Assembly: GCA_013112685.1 (NCBI GenBank)
Contig: JABFGC010000002.1
Coordinates: forward strand, 2,862,902 to 2,926,901
Direction of reading: 5' to 3'
DNA length: 64,000 nucleotides
DNA from: Chloroflexota bacterium
Lineage (GTDB): Bacteria > Chloroflexota > Anaerolineae > Anaerolineales > Villigracilaceae
In this document: positions 17,495 to 26,236 of the stretch, piece by piece
How the letters are laid out: every line of letters begins with the position of its first letter
How positions within the stretch are numbered: position 1 is the stretch's first letter
Translations under genes and position numbers: made by a program
Notes under the pieces: model-generated
What the model was told of the DNA's origin: nothing
Seen by the model: only the letters and a program-made list of their open reading frames with translations
Databases searched by the model: none

Positions 17495-17503
17495 GGGGTA
17501 GTT

Positions 17504-17557
17504 ATCAGTCATCAGTCATCAGTCATCAGTTTTTCACACTGTTTTACTGATCACTGA
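17504..17557. repeat. heptamer tandem repeat
   Basis: TCAGTCA repeats lie immediately downstream of era, followed by ACTGATCACTGATTAC. It is the same repeat class as the one inside the methyltransferase at 12120. Confidence 0.7.
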
Positions 17558-17562
17558 TTACT

Positions 17563-18829
17563 TTACCTATGCAAATTCCTCGCCGCAACAAAACTCAAAC
17601 CTGCCTTTGTCAAATCCCAGGCGGAGTGGTTGCACGCCGCGACCTTTTCGAGGAAGTTGCATTGCAGGTTGTCCCAGTCGCCGCTTTCGATGACTTCCTT
17701 TTTCTCGCGGAAGTAATCCAGGATGTCGGAAGGGTGCGCAAGGGTCTGCTCGACCTCCGGGTCGCCGCCTTCATGTTTGGCGGCAATGTTGGCGACATGA
17801 TCGGCGATCTCGACCAACTCGGCGCGGCGGTTGTACGGCTGGAGGACGATGCTCTTCCACGTCTCGGTGATGTGATGCTCGAAGCGCACGACATGCTCGA
17901 AGCCCAGCGCTTTGCGGAATTCGGCGGTCAGTTCCATCGTCTGGTTGTTGATCGAGTTCGACCAGTTGAATCCGATCAGCGGGCTCGTCCCGTCGTCGCG
18001 GCTGAATAGTTTCGCCATCGTCATGATCCACAGCGCGTGGTAGGGATTATCCGAACCGAAGAAGACCGAAATCTTGAATTGAATATCCACGCCGAGTTTG
18101 TAGAGCATGAAACCAAGCAGGATCGTCCCCGCGTTGAAATTCAACACGTGCTGAACGCCGTAATTGGTGTAGTAATACAAGAACTCGTCGAGCCACATGA
18201 GCGCGTGTTCGTTGGGTTGACCGATGCCGCCGAAATAACCGGTAATCGTCGCGGGGTCCGCCGAGATGCGGATTCGAGCCGTCGGTGCCTTTCGTGTCGA
18301 GCGTCTCCACAAACGACGCGCCGATGATGTCCAGCGCGGCGACGATGGCGGGCAGGTCGCCATCGGCTTCGGATTCCTTCATCTTGCGGACGGCAATAAA
18401 TCGTCCTGGCACGAGCGTCTTGTTTGCGATGGCTTGCTCCGCCATGATTCGAATCCAGGGGAAGTATTGCAGGGCGGAGACCTCGAGCGTGACGGCGTAC
18501 TCGTCCTTGAATTGGGTCGTCTTCGCCGCCTCACCCAGGACCTTTTGCCTGTATTCCGCGACCGAGACGAATGCGCCCCGGTCGCGCTGTTCGATCAGCC
18601 AATTGAGGTCTTTGACATAATCGGGCGCTTTGGCTTCCACTTCCTTGAAGAGGTTCTCCATATTACGCGCCTGGCGGTGTTTGCGGTTGATTTCCTCGGG
18701 CGTGCCATATTTGGCGACCACAGCGAGGAAGTCCTTCATCACGCGCGAGTGGGGGTCGAGCAAAACCGCATTGACGGCTTCAAGGCGGTTGGGGTCTATT
18801 TTGAGCAGGGATTGAACATTCTGATTCAT
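17563..18829 (-). CDS. conserved protein of unknown function (one frameshift)
   Basis: Two overlapping frames join into one protein of about 420 aa through an extra C near 18270: ...LDTKGTDGSN continues as RISADPATITGYFGGIG. It is soluble, with no signal peptide, and rich in aromatic and acidic residues (WLDEFLYYYTNYGVQHVLNF, FGSDNPYHALWIMTMAKLF, FEHHITETWKSIVLQPYN). I do not recognise the family; the dense conserved-looking blocks suggest a cytoplasmic enzyme. The next gene downstream of its start on the same strand side is panB, 62 bp away, but panB is separated by a REP element, so joint function is uncertain. Confidence 0.65.
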
Positions 18830-18868
18830 TTCTTCTCCTTTTGCGTGTCAACTTGTCTACCTGGTGGT

Positions 18869-18895
18869 GTAGTGCGAGATACTATCTCGCTCTAC
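18869..18895. repeat. GTAG-type REP palindrome overlapping the panB stop codon
   Basis: GTAGTGCGAGAT-act-ATCTCGCTCTAC. On the minus strand its GTAG supplies the TAG stop of panB in the same phase as in the EamA gene. Confidence 0.8.
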
Positions 18896-19783
18896 CTGTG
18901 TACCTGCCTGCTTCCCTGCGCCTCTCCGCTTAACATCTTCAGCAGTTCGTCATATTCTTCATCGGGCATGCCGAACCAGTTCTCCGGCGCGGGGAAGGTC
19001 TTCTCGGTCACTTCTTTGACGTAGGCGTTGAGTCCTTCACGAATCACCGCGCCCGCATCCGCAAAGACTTTTGCCATGCGCGGCTTGAAGCGCGGATAAA
19101 GTCCGAAGGCGTCGTGATAAATCAGCAGCTGCCCGTGCGCGTGCGGGCCCGACCCCAGCGACATGATGATGCAGTTCTGCGCGCGCTCGGTGATCAGTTG
19201 GCACACCCGGTCGGGGACGAGTTCGAGCAGGATGCAGAACGCGCCCGCTTCTTCGAGCGCCTTGGCGTCGTCCACGATTTTCTTTTGCCAGCGCGGCGGA
19301 TTTCCCCTGCAGGCGAAAGCCGCCCAACGCGGAGACGGATTGAGGCGTAAGTCCCAAGTGACCGATGGTAGGAATACCCGAACGGACGATGCCCGCGACG
19401 CGGTCCGCCATTTCGACGCCGCCTTCGAGTTTGATCGAGTCACAGCCCGTTTCTGCCATGAAGCGCCCCGCATTGCGGATGGCGGTCTCCACCGAGGGCT
19501 GGTAACTCATGTAGGGCATGTCGCCTATCAGCCGTGCGTTGGGCGCGCCGCGCCGTACCGCCGCCGTGTGACGGATCATGTCGTCCATCGTCACAGGCAG
19601 GGTCGAGTCGTAGCCGAGCATGGTCATGCCGAGGCTGTCGCCGACGAGGATCATGTCCACGCCTGCCTGGTCCTGGAGATAGGCGGTGGGATAGTCGTAG
19701 CATGTCAGCCAGGTAATGGGCTTCCCCTCCGCCACTTTTTGAAACAGACCCGGAAGGGTCATTTTCTTTCTGGGTTCCGTCAT
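18892..19783 (-). CDS. panB: 3-methyl-2-oxobutanoate hydroxymethyltransferase (one frameshift)
   Basis: PanB makes ketopantoate from alpha-ketoisovalerate, the first committed step of pantothenate synthesis. The hallmark segments are present: TCYDYPTA, VGDSLGMTMLGYDSTLPVT, GDMPYMSYQ and KLEGG, then LGSGPHAHGQLLIYHDAFGL. An extra A in a run near 19280 breaks the frame after SAALAKE; the second part resumes at IVDDAKALEEAGAF. Corrected length is 296 aa. A good GGAGG precedes the ATG. The upstream leader holds a terminator-like hairpin. panE lies about 39 kb away at 57990. Confidence 0.9.
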
Positions 19784-19809
19784 GGGTTCCTCCGTTGATG
19801 GGAAATAAA

Positions 19810-19835
19810 ACAGGTCACGTAAATGTGTGACCTGT
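19810..19835 (-). terminator. terminator-like hairpin in the panB leader
   Basis: ACAGGTCAC and GTGACCTGT pair and are followed on the minus strand by TTTTATTT. The hairpin lies only 27 bp upstream of panB, in its direction of transcription, so it may act as an attenuator or end an upstream small RNA. Confidence 0.6.
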
Positions 19836-20015
19836 AAAAGATGTATTCATTTGCAAACGGAAACATCGAGTTTGGAAAATCGCTCAATGCGGCAAAGTCC
19901 AATCATGTGCGGACGGCGGGCGCGAGATTCAGAAAAATTTGGAGGCACGTACCAACTCCTGGGTCGGGTGACAACTCTCCGGTCCGCGTTTGAGGCGCGG
20001 GGTTTGCTCCAATAG
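19836..20015 (-). ncRNA. possible structured leader RNA upstream of panB
   Basis: Between the YitT gene and panB no good gene is seen. This part contains self-complementary blocks (GCGGAC with GTCCGC about 70 nt apart) and ends at a terminator-like hairpin. Leaders with a conserved pan RNA motif are known upstream of pantothenate genes in Chloroflexota, but I could not confirm that motif by eye. Confidence 0.3.
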
Positions 20016-20114
20016 TCATGCAGTTGCGTTCCTCATCCACATGGCTTTGTCCATTCGGCGCAGCAGAGCGTCTTTAAATTTTTTATCATAAGCCGCCCAT
20101 TGATACAACGTTAT
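20016..20114 (-). CDS. possible small peptide before panB
   Basis: A perfect SD GGAGGTGA (20119-20126, minus strand) precedes a short frame starting ATA or TTG: TLYQWAAYDKKFKDALLRRM and about a dozen more residues. The ATA would need a non-canonical start or be a misread ATG. It may be a leader peptide or a gene remnant; the frame is open further upstream to 20162. Confidence 0.3.
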   Translation of the reverse strand: MTLYQWAAYDKKFKDALLRRMDKAMWMRNATA

Positions 20115-20183
20115 TTTGTCACCTCCGGCAAATTCAAAAATAATTTTATATTGTTGGTCGTTTTAGTAGACAAAAAGCGCGCC

Positions 20184-21068
20184 TCATCTGTCCTTCAACG
20201 GTTTGAAGCCCTCCCCCAGCGCTTCGTGCGCAACGCCGATAACCATGAAGGCTTCGGGGTCTTTCTCGTGGACGACGGCTTTGAGGGTTGCGACCTCGGC
20301 GCGGCTGACCACGCAATACAAAACGGGTCGTGAACTGCCCGTGTATGCGCCCCTGCCTTCGAGCCAGGTCACGCCGCGTTCCATTTCATCAATCACATAT
20401 CTGGAGACTTCCTCGGGATTCGCCGTCACGATCATCGCCGTACGGACGGTGCCGCCGCCTTCGAGCACGGTTTCAGCCACCAGCCCGCTGATGTAGAGCG
20501 CGATCATGGCGTAGAGGGCGGCTTTCCAGCCAAAGACGAACCCGGCGGAGAGGATGACTGCCGTATCCACCATGAGGTAACTTTGGGTCATCGAAATTCC
20601 GCGCCAGTTGTTGAGGATGCGGGCAAGGATATCGGAACCGCCGCTGGTGCCGCGCGCGCGATACACCAACCCATAGCCCACGCCGCTGACGATTGCCCCG
20701 TACAGTGAGTTGAGGAAGACGTCGCCCCGCAGGTCGTTGATCAGCACCTGCGAGTAATCCACGAAAGCAGGGATTTTCAACAGCAGGTCGGTAAAGAGGG
20801 AATACGTGACGATGGCAACCGCCGTGCGCATGGCGAATTTGAATCCGCCCAGGAAGCGCCAGCCCAGCAGAAAGAGCGGCACGTTGCCGATGAAGACCAT
20901 CAAGCCGATGGGCCAGCCGGTGAAGTGGTTGATCAACTGCGAGATGCCGCTCACACCGCCCGAAGCGAGGTTTGCAGGGATGAAGAACAACCGCAGGCTG
21001 ATTGCCTGGATCAAACTGGAGGCGACGATCAAAAGATAATCCCAAATTGACGGCAGGTATTTTTTCAT
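20184..21068 (-). CDS. YitT family membrane protein
   Basis: The 294-aa protein has about five transmembrane helices in the first two thirds (IQAISLRLFFIPANLASGGV, GLMVFIGNVPLFLLGW, YRARGTSGGSDILARIL) and a C-terminal soluble DUF2179 domain with GVTWLEGRGAYTGSSRPVLY and VHEKDPEAFM. This is the standard YitT layout; the transport or regulatory role of the family is not established. AAAGGAC precedes the ATG. It is divergent from the gene at 21136. Confidence 0.88.
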   Translation of the reverse strand: MKKYLPSIWDYLLIVASSLIQAISLRLFFIPANLASGGVSGISQLINHFTGWPIGLMVFIGNVPLFLLGWRFLGGFKFAMRTAVAIVTYSLFTDLLLKIPAFVDYSQVLINDLRGDVFLNSLYGAIVSGVGYGLVYRARGTSGGSDILARILNNWRGISMTQSYLMVDTAVILSAGFVFGWKAALYAMIALYISGLVAETVLEGGGTVRTAMIVTANPEEVSRYVIDEMERGVTWLEGRGAYTGSSRPVLYCVVSRAEVATLKAVVHEKDPEAFMVIGVAHEALGEGFKPLKDR

Positions 21069-21121
21069 AACAAGTCCTTTCAGGGCAGAGATTATAGCCG
21101 AGGAGGGTATTCAATCTTTGG

Positions 21122-21127
21122 TACAAT
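21122..21127 (+). promoter_or_regulatory. -10 box, near-leaderless start
   Basis: TACAAT lies 8 nt before the ATG at 21136, with no SD. The same TTGGTACAAT string occurs before the gene at 30463. Confidence 0.45.
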
Positions 21128-21135
21128 CACGCCCT

Positions 21136-22165
21136 ATGCAAATAAAGAAGTGGCAATTCTGGCTCGGAGTGCTCATCAGCATTCTGTTTCTCTGGCTCGC
21201 CTTGCGCGGGCTTCACCTGGGCGATTTTTGGAGTGCGGTACAGAAAGCGAACTATATCTGGCTCCTGCCAGGTATTTTTGTGTATTTCGTCGGTGTGTGG
21301 GTGCGGGCGTGGCGGTGGCATTACCTGCTCGGTCCCATCAAGAAAGTCCCCACCAAAACCATGTTCCCGATCACGACCATCGGCTACATGGGCAACAACA
21401 TCTACCCGGCGCGGGCGGGCGAGGTGTTGCGCGCCGTTATTTTGAAGCGCAGGGAGGGCGTGCCCGTCTCCGCTTCGCTGGCGACCATCATCGTCGAGCG
21501 CATCTTCGACGGCGTGGTGATGCTGGCGTTCGTGTTCGTCAACCTGCCCGAGCTTGCCAAACTGACAAGCGCCTCCGGTGTCGTGGGCAATATCCAGCAG
21601 GCGGCGCTCTACGGCACGGGAGTTTTCATCGGCGCGCTGGTCGTCTTTTTGCTGGCAGCCATGTTCCCGCAAGTGACGGCAAGGATCGGTCTTCCGAATC
21701 ATCGAACGCCTGACCCCAAAACGATTGCACGCCAGAATCATCGGCATCATGAACAAATTCCTGGACGGGCTGGCTTCGCTCCGCTCCCCGCTGAACGTGT
21801 TGATGGTCTTCCTGACCTCGGTGATCATCTGGCTGCTGGAGACGGGAAAATACTGGTTCGTGATGCACGCCTTCGATTTCGACGCCTCATTCTTTACGCT
21901 GATGCTGATGAACGGCATCGTAAATCTCGCCACCACCATCCCGTCCGCGCCGGGCTACATCGGCACGTTCGACGCGCCGGGCATCGCGGTGCTGACGGCG
22001 TATGGGGTCGGTCAAGCTACCGCTGCGGGATACACCCTCGTCCTGCATGTGGCGTTATGGTTCCCGATCACCCTGCTGGGCGCGTATTACATGGCGCGCG
22101 AAGGGATTAAGTGGAGCGATACACTTAGGCAGGAAGCGGGGGAAGAAAATGCGAGTAGAGATTGA
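21136..22165 (+). CDS. lysylphosphatidylglycerol synthase-type integral membrane protein (one frameshift)
   Basis: About 342 aa after correction. It matches the UPF0104/LPG-synthase transmembrane family: WLALRGLHLGDFWSAVQKAN, RAWRWHYLL, GYMGNNIYPARAGEVLRAVI and VERIFDGVVML. These segments are typical of flippase-like proteins that move lipids or lipid-linked sugars. An extra G near 21690 (ATCGGTC) shifts the frame; the second part resumes at VFRIIERLTPKRLHARIIG. Most members have 8-9 helices, as here. The last 17 bp overlap the next gene, implying coupling. Confidence 0.8.
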
Positions 22166-22622
22166 CCAGAGCGGCAAAATAGGGGATACCAAAGTCCCCA
22201 CAGTGCTTGCATTCTCGAATGGACAGAAATACGCCATTTTGATTCCCACAACGACCAAAAGGAAAAGCCTGGAAAAACTCAGGCGTCAGGGAAGATCTGG
22301 ACGGTTCCTCTACTCAAAGTTATTTGCAGTAGGATTGTATTTGTTACTGAAAGAACATATCCATCAACTGAGCGAGCTCGTAATAGATGTTGAATACCCC
22401 GGATGGAACGCAGAGATCAAGCTATATCTTCTGAACATGCTCCGGCGTCGAGGCGTAACGTTCGACACAAGCAAAATCCATTTTCGTCACATCGGTAAGA
22501 AATCGCGCGCGCACGCCAAAGCAATTGCTGTGTACAAAAAGATGGAAGAGGCTGATAAGACCATCACCCTTGATGAGATATTGACAGAATATTTAAAACA
22601 AACAGATCGGGGTCCCCGTTAG
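22149..22622 (+). CDS. small DQSG protein, probably RNase H-like fold
   Basis: This 157-aa protein starts VEIDQSGKIGDTK, then AFSNGQKYAILIPTTTKRK, then VIDVEYPGWNAEIKLYLL. An acidic residue followed by QSG on the first strand, a second D on a later strand (VIDVEY) and a C-terminal charged helix recall the RNase H-like fold, as in DUF3800 proteins with DESG. That is inference; no function is claimed. It overlaps the preceding membrane-protein gene by 17 bp, so both are likely translated together. Confidence 0.6.
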   Translation: MRVEIDQSGKIGDTKVPTVLAFSNGQKYAILIPTTTKRKSLEKLRRQGRSGRFLYSKLFAVGLYLLLKEHIHQLSELVIDVEYPGWNAEIKLYLLNMLRRRGVTFDTSKIHFRHIGKKSRAHAKAIAVYKKMEEADKTITLDEILTEYLKQTDRGPR

Positions 22623-22722
22623 GGGTTTGCGCCCAGTTCAGCCGCCAGTGGTATGCTGGCAGGTCCCTGAGCCACCCGATCAATGGATATATAATACTCC
22701 CCAACGAAAAGAGAGTCAAGCA

Positions 22723-24003
22723 GTGAAAATCGCAATCATTGGAGCAGGTTTTGGCGGCATGGCGGCCGCGTGGGATTTGAAAAAGGCGGGGCATGACGTG
22801 GTTATTTTCGAATCCGCCGGTTATGTGGGCGGGCTGGCAAGCGGATTCAAGGAGCCGCATTGGGATTGGTCGGTGGAGAAGTTTTATCACCACTGGTTTC
22901 AATCGGACAAGGACATGCTTGCGCTGATCCGCGAATTGGGTCTGGAGGACAAGGTCGTCTTTCCGCGCCCGTACACGGTGTTGCTTTACAAAGGGAAGTG
23001 GTATCCTTTCGACTCTCTCTTAAAAATGGCGTTGTTCCCCGGCTTGGGCTGGGGGCTTAACAAAATCCGCTTTGGCTTTGTCGGGCTGTTTCTCCGCCTC
23101 ACGAACAACTGGCGCGCGCTGGAAAAAGTCACCGCCGATGAGTGGATGATGAAATGGGCGGGCAGGCAAGTCTACGAGCAGATGTGGAAGCCGCTGCTGG
23201 TCGGGAAGTTCGGTCCGTTTTATAGGGATGTCAACATGGCGTGGATGTGGGCGCGCATCAAAGCCCGGACGACGCGGCTTGGCACCTTCCAAGGCGGCTT
23301 TCAGAAATTTGCCGATTTGTTCGCGGAAAAACTGCGGGGATTGGGGGTGGAGATTCGGCTCGGGGCGAGAGTCGAGTCCATTAAGCGGGAGCAGGCTCGA
23401 TTGTCCGTAAGAAGCGAGAAGGGAGTCGAATCCTTCGACAAGGTCCTGGTCACTACATCCCCCAACCTGATGGCGAAGTTATGTCCCGACCTCCCCGAAA
23501 ATTATTTGAAGGGACTGCTGGAGTTGAAGTCCATGGGCGCGGTGGTGATGACGCTTTCGCTCAAGCGTCGGTTGTCGAAGGATGGCTTTTACTGGTTCAA
23601 CATCCCAAAAGAGGAGGGATACCCGTTCCTTGCGCTGGTGGAGCATACGAACTTCGTCTCGAGCGAGCATTTCGGCGGCGACCATATCGTGTATGCGGGC
23701 GATTACCTGGAGGCGGGTCACGAATATTTCTCGTTGAGCGATGAAGAACTGCTGGAGCGTTTCATTCCCGCCTTCCAAAAGTTCAACCCCGAATTTTCGC
23801 GCGGCTGGGTGAAGAAAATTTGGGTGCACAAAACTAACTACGCCCAGCCCGTGCCATTGGTGGGACACTCGAAGAACATCCCCGCCATCCAAACGCCGAT
23901 TGACGGCTTGTTCTTCGCTTCGATGAGCCAGGTCTATCCCTGGGACCGCGGGACGAATTTCGCGGTGGAGATCGGAAGAAGAGCGGCGCGGATGATGGGG
24001 TAA
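22723..24003 (+). CDS. FAD-dependent amine oxidase/protoporphyrinogen-oxidase-like oxidoreductase
   Basis: The 426-aa flavoprotein opens with the dinucleotide-binding motif GAGFGGMAAAWDL and the acidic end of strand 2 (VVIFESAGYVGGLASGF). The C-terminal FAD contact region is FFASMSQVYPWDRGTNFAVE. The segment EKFYHHWFQSDKDMLALIRE places it near the COG1232 and UDP-galactopyranose mutase-like group often found with glycan or isoprenoid genes. The substrate is unknown. The start is GTG at 22723; a TATAAT box lies near 22690. The upstream membrane protein suggests envelope metabolism. Confidence 0.8.
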   Translation: MKIAIIGAGFGGMAAAWDLKKAGHDVVIFESAGYVGGLASGFKEPHWDWSVEKFYHHWFQSDKDMLALIRELGLEDKVVFPRPYTVLLYKGKWYPFDSLLKMALFPGLGWGLNKIRFGFVGLFLRLTNNWRALEKVTADEWMMKWAGRQVYEQMWKPLLVGKFGPFYRDVNMAWMWARIKARTTRLGTFQGGFQKFADLFAEKLRGLGVEIRLGARVESIKREQARLSVRSEKGVESFDKVLVTTSPNLMAKLCPDLPENYLKGLLELKSMGAVVMTLSLKRRLSKDGFYWFNIPKEEGYPFLALVEHTNFVSSEHFGGDHIVYAGDYLEAGHEYFSLSDEELLERFIPAFQKFNPEFSRGWVKKIWVHKTNYAQPVPLVGHSKNIPAIQTPIDGLFFASMSQVYPWDRGTNFAVEIGRRAARMMG

Positions 24004-24005
24004 TT

Positions 24006-24905
24006 TTACAAAAAGAACTCCGGCGCGAAACTCAGGTAGCTTTCGAACTTCCCGAATGGCACGTTGCTCATCAGCACCGTGGTGAAGGCGTCAATCTGGT
24101 ATTTTCGTTTGACAAGATACTCAATCGCTTTTTGATTGACCAGCGGCACAGAGACGCCAAACTCATCGCCCTTCTCGGCGGCGAGGCTTTCCGCGTGGGC
24201 AAGGATGGCGGGGAAATCATCGGCGTTCAGCGCGGCGAACGGACCGTGATTCCCGCCGACGTAGCCGTAGCCGACCATCTCCCCGCCCCGCTTGTAGACA
24301 AATCCTTCGCGCATGGATGCCAGCCAGCGGTGGATTCCCCCGCGCGTGTGGCTGAGGATTTCCCGGTCAATGCGGCTCATGGCTTCGAGGTGGGCGCTCA
24401 AATCCATCGGCTCGATGGTCAGGTCGGTCGGCATGGTCACTTTTTCGGCTTTGCGGCTGAAATACTTGAGCATGATCCGCCCGTACACACCCATGCGCAT
24501 GTAGTTGAACAGCGCGCGTTCGTCCAGCGTGGCGATGATGGTGCGATAGCGCGCGCCGGTATCGGCAAAGGCGCGGGATAACAACCCGCTTCCGACTCCC
24601 GCCGACTGCTGGTTCGGCGCTACGAAGAATTCGGTCAACTCCCGGAGCCCGTCGTGTTCGATGGTTCGGGCATAGCCCAGCATCTCACCGTCCCGTTCCG
24701 CCACCCAGAACTGGGACGCGGCTTCCGCGAGAAAATTGAACAAGGGTTTTCGAATTCGCCAAATCGAGTTGAGTTTTTGCGGGTCGTTCCCGCCGGTGAT
24801 GGCTTGGACGTTCATGCGTTCGCTGTAATCCATGATGGATTTGAGGAAGACTTGAAAGACGGCGAAAGAGTCTTCGACGTTTCCGGGGCGGTACGTGATG
24901 GTCAT
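24006..24905 (-). CDS. GNAT N-acetyltransferase, two GNAT repeats
   Basis: The 299-aa protein contains two GNAT-fold halves. The first has VAERDGEMLGYARTIE and the acetyl-CoA loop FFVAPNQQSAGVGSGLL; the second contains KRGGEMVGYGYVGGNHGPFA and LAAEKGDEFGVSVPLVNQKA. The tandem layout is common in Chloroflexota acetyltransferases of unknown substrate. It is convergent with the FAD oxidoreductase with a 2-bp gap. Confidence 0.8.
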   Translation of the reverse strand: MTITYRPGNVEDSFAVFQVFLKSIMDYSERMNVQAITGGNDPQKLNSIWRIRKPLFNFLAEAASQFWVAERDGEMLGYARTIEHDGLRELTEFFVAPNQQSAGVGSGLLSRAFADTGARYRTIIATLDERALFNYMRMGVYGRIMLKYFSRKAEKVTMPTDLTIEPMDLSAHLEAMSRIDREILSHTRGGIHRWLASMREGFVYKRGGEMVGYGYVGGNHGPFAALNADDFPAILAHAESLAAEKGDEFGVSVPLVNQKAIEYLVKRKYQIDAFTTVLMSNVPFGKFESYLSFAPEFFL

Positions 24906-24948
24906 TTAGACTTCCCTTTTCGATAAAAGATTTGCCGCCGTACTAAAC

Positions 24949-25044
24949 GTCGTTGCGAGGGTGTCCTCCCCGAACCGCTGTTTTGCGAGGCATTTCCGGT
25001 CAATCGGAGGTTCCCGCGTGGCGTCTTGCGCCGCTCGCAACGAC
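24949..25044. repeat. MITE-like inverted-repeat element
   Basis: GTCGTTGCGAG at the left and CTCGCAACGAC at the right bound a 96-bp non-coding element in the gap between two minus-strand genes. The 11-bp ends are perfect inverted repeats. Confidence 0.6.
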
Positions 25045-25116
25045 ATACATAAGCACGATGTACGGCAAAGAAATAAAAAATTGAAGGGCATTATAGCATC
25101 GAGACTTAACAAGAAA

Positions 25117-25143
25117 GCCCCTCGAACGGGTAATTCGAGGGGC
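25117..25143 (-). terminator. intrinsic terminator of the NBR1-Ig gene
   Basis: GCCCCTCGAA and TTCGAGGGGC form a perfect 10-bp stem followed on the minus strand by a U-rich tail (TTTCTTGTT). Confidence 0.75.
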
Positions 25144-25161
25144 AGTTTTCGAGTTGGGGGA

Positions 25162-26127
25162 TTATTCTCCCTTTCCGTGCGGGTATGGACTCCAATCGCA
25201 CAGGTTGATGTACGGGGTGGTAAGTCCGCCTTCGACGAGGAAGGATTTCATCAATCCATTCGGGTGGGTGTACGCGCCTTCGAGGTTGTAACCGGGCGCC
25301 CAGGCGTAGGCATAGTACCTGCCGCTGGGAAGGAGCACGCTGTACACGTACTCGTTCTCGCCGATGGCAAACTGGATGCGTTCGCCGGTCACGGCGTTTT
25401 CGAAGTAGAGCGTCATGGGCGGGTTGTACTCGCTGGGGTAGCACAAGTTGCCGGTGACCGTCCCATGCGGCGGAACTTCGGTGACGACCTGCCGCTTCAC
25501 GCGGATGTCCACGTAGATGGGGGCGTTTGCCTTATCTCCGCTGCCAAAGAGCGCGCCGGAAGCGTTTCGCAAAATCCAGTAGCCTCTGTAGGAACCTTCT
25601 GCGGTCGGAGCCGTGAAGGTGATCGAAACGTCAATGTATTGACCGGGAGCCACGTAGCCGGGCAGGCGCACGGAGGTGGTGCCTCCGAGTTGGTCGCCGC
25701 CGTTGAAGACAAGAGTGTAATCGGGCGACCAGGTGCAGGTGCCGCGGTTCTTGATGCGCCAGGTCTTGACGAAGGTTTCGCCGGGACGCAGAGTCGTTCC
25801 ATCGGGGATGGTCACGTCCTTGAGGAACGCCATCCAGTCACAGTATGTGACGGGGGCGCTGGTCGGCGGAACCGTCACCGTAGGCGGCGCTGTGTTGGTC
25901 ACAGGAGCAACTGTCGCCGTGGGAGGAGGCGGGGTCTGCGTCGGCGCGTTGAGGGTCAGCGCGATCGCCGTTTGAGTCACCATCGCCTGGACGGTGGCTT
26001 GCGAGTCCGGCTGGGTTTGATCCCTTTGCAGCAAGGGCATGGCAAAAACGCTGAGGGGGAACAGCGCAAGCACACACAATGCAAGAATGCCGAAAATAAT
26101 AATGATGGTGTTGGTCGTGAGTTTCAT
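25162..26127 (-). CDS. secreted or lipid-anchored protein with NBR1-type Ig-like domain
   Basis: This 321-aa protein starts with a hydrophobic export segment (IIIIFGILALCVLALFPLSV), followed by a Thr/Pro-rich spacer (TQTPPPPTATVAP). The Ig-like domain of the NBR1 type comes next (about 105-215: GTTLRPGETFVKTWRIKNRG, CTWSPDYTLVF, APGQYIDVSITF). The C-terminal part (VTGNLCYPSEYNPPM to the end) resembles a carboxypeptidase-regulatory-like beta domain. Such proteins are abundant in Anaerolineae and are thought to face the outside. The start at 26127 places the signal at the N-terminus. A 7-bp hairpin operator candidate lies upstream. Confidence 0.8.
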   Translation of the reverse strand: MKLTTNTIIIIFGILALCVLALFPLSVFAMPLLQRDQTQPDSQATVQAMVTQTAIALTLNAPTQTPPPPTATVAPVTNTAPPTVTVPPTSAPVTYCDWMAFLKDVTIPDGTTLRPGETFVKTWRIKNRGTCTWSPDYTLVFNGGDQLGGTTSVRLPGYVAPGQYIDVSITFTAPTAEGSYRGYWILRNASGALFGSGDKANAPIYVDIRVKRQVVTEVPPHGTVTGNLCYPSEYNPPMTLYFENAVTGERIQFAIGENEYVYSVLLPSGRYYAYAWAPGYNLEGAYTHPNGLMKSFLVEGGLTTPYINLCDWSPYPHGKGE

Positions 26128-26189
26128 GGTAAGCCTCTTTCTATCAGCCACCATAGAACGAAGCCAAGCACAAAAAGGTTCCCAATGCC

Positions 26190-26207
26190 CCGGTACTTTT
26201 GTACCGG
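26190..26207. promoter_or_regulatory. palindrome in a divergent promoter region
   Basis: CCGGTAC-tttt-GTACCGG lies between the divergent NBR1-Ig and DinB-like genes, just upstream of the -10 box at 26225. It could be an operator. Confidence 0.4.
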
Positions 26208-26224
26208 CAGGGAACAAAGTAAGA

Positions 26225-26230
26225 TACAAT
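26225..26230 (+). promoter_or_regulatory. -10 box, leaderless GTG start
   Basis: TACAAT ends 6 nt before the GTG at 26237. No SD is present. Confidence 0.45.
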
Positions 26231-26236
26231 CGGCGG

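Noticed and set aside
19827..20015. Small plus-strand frame in the panB leader
   Set aside because: It starts inside the terminator hairpin, has no SD and an implausible composition.
26039..26236. N-terminal extension of the DinB-like protein
   Set aside because: It would run through the divergent promoter region, the palindrome at 26190 and the start of the NBR1-Ig gene.
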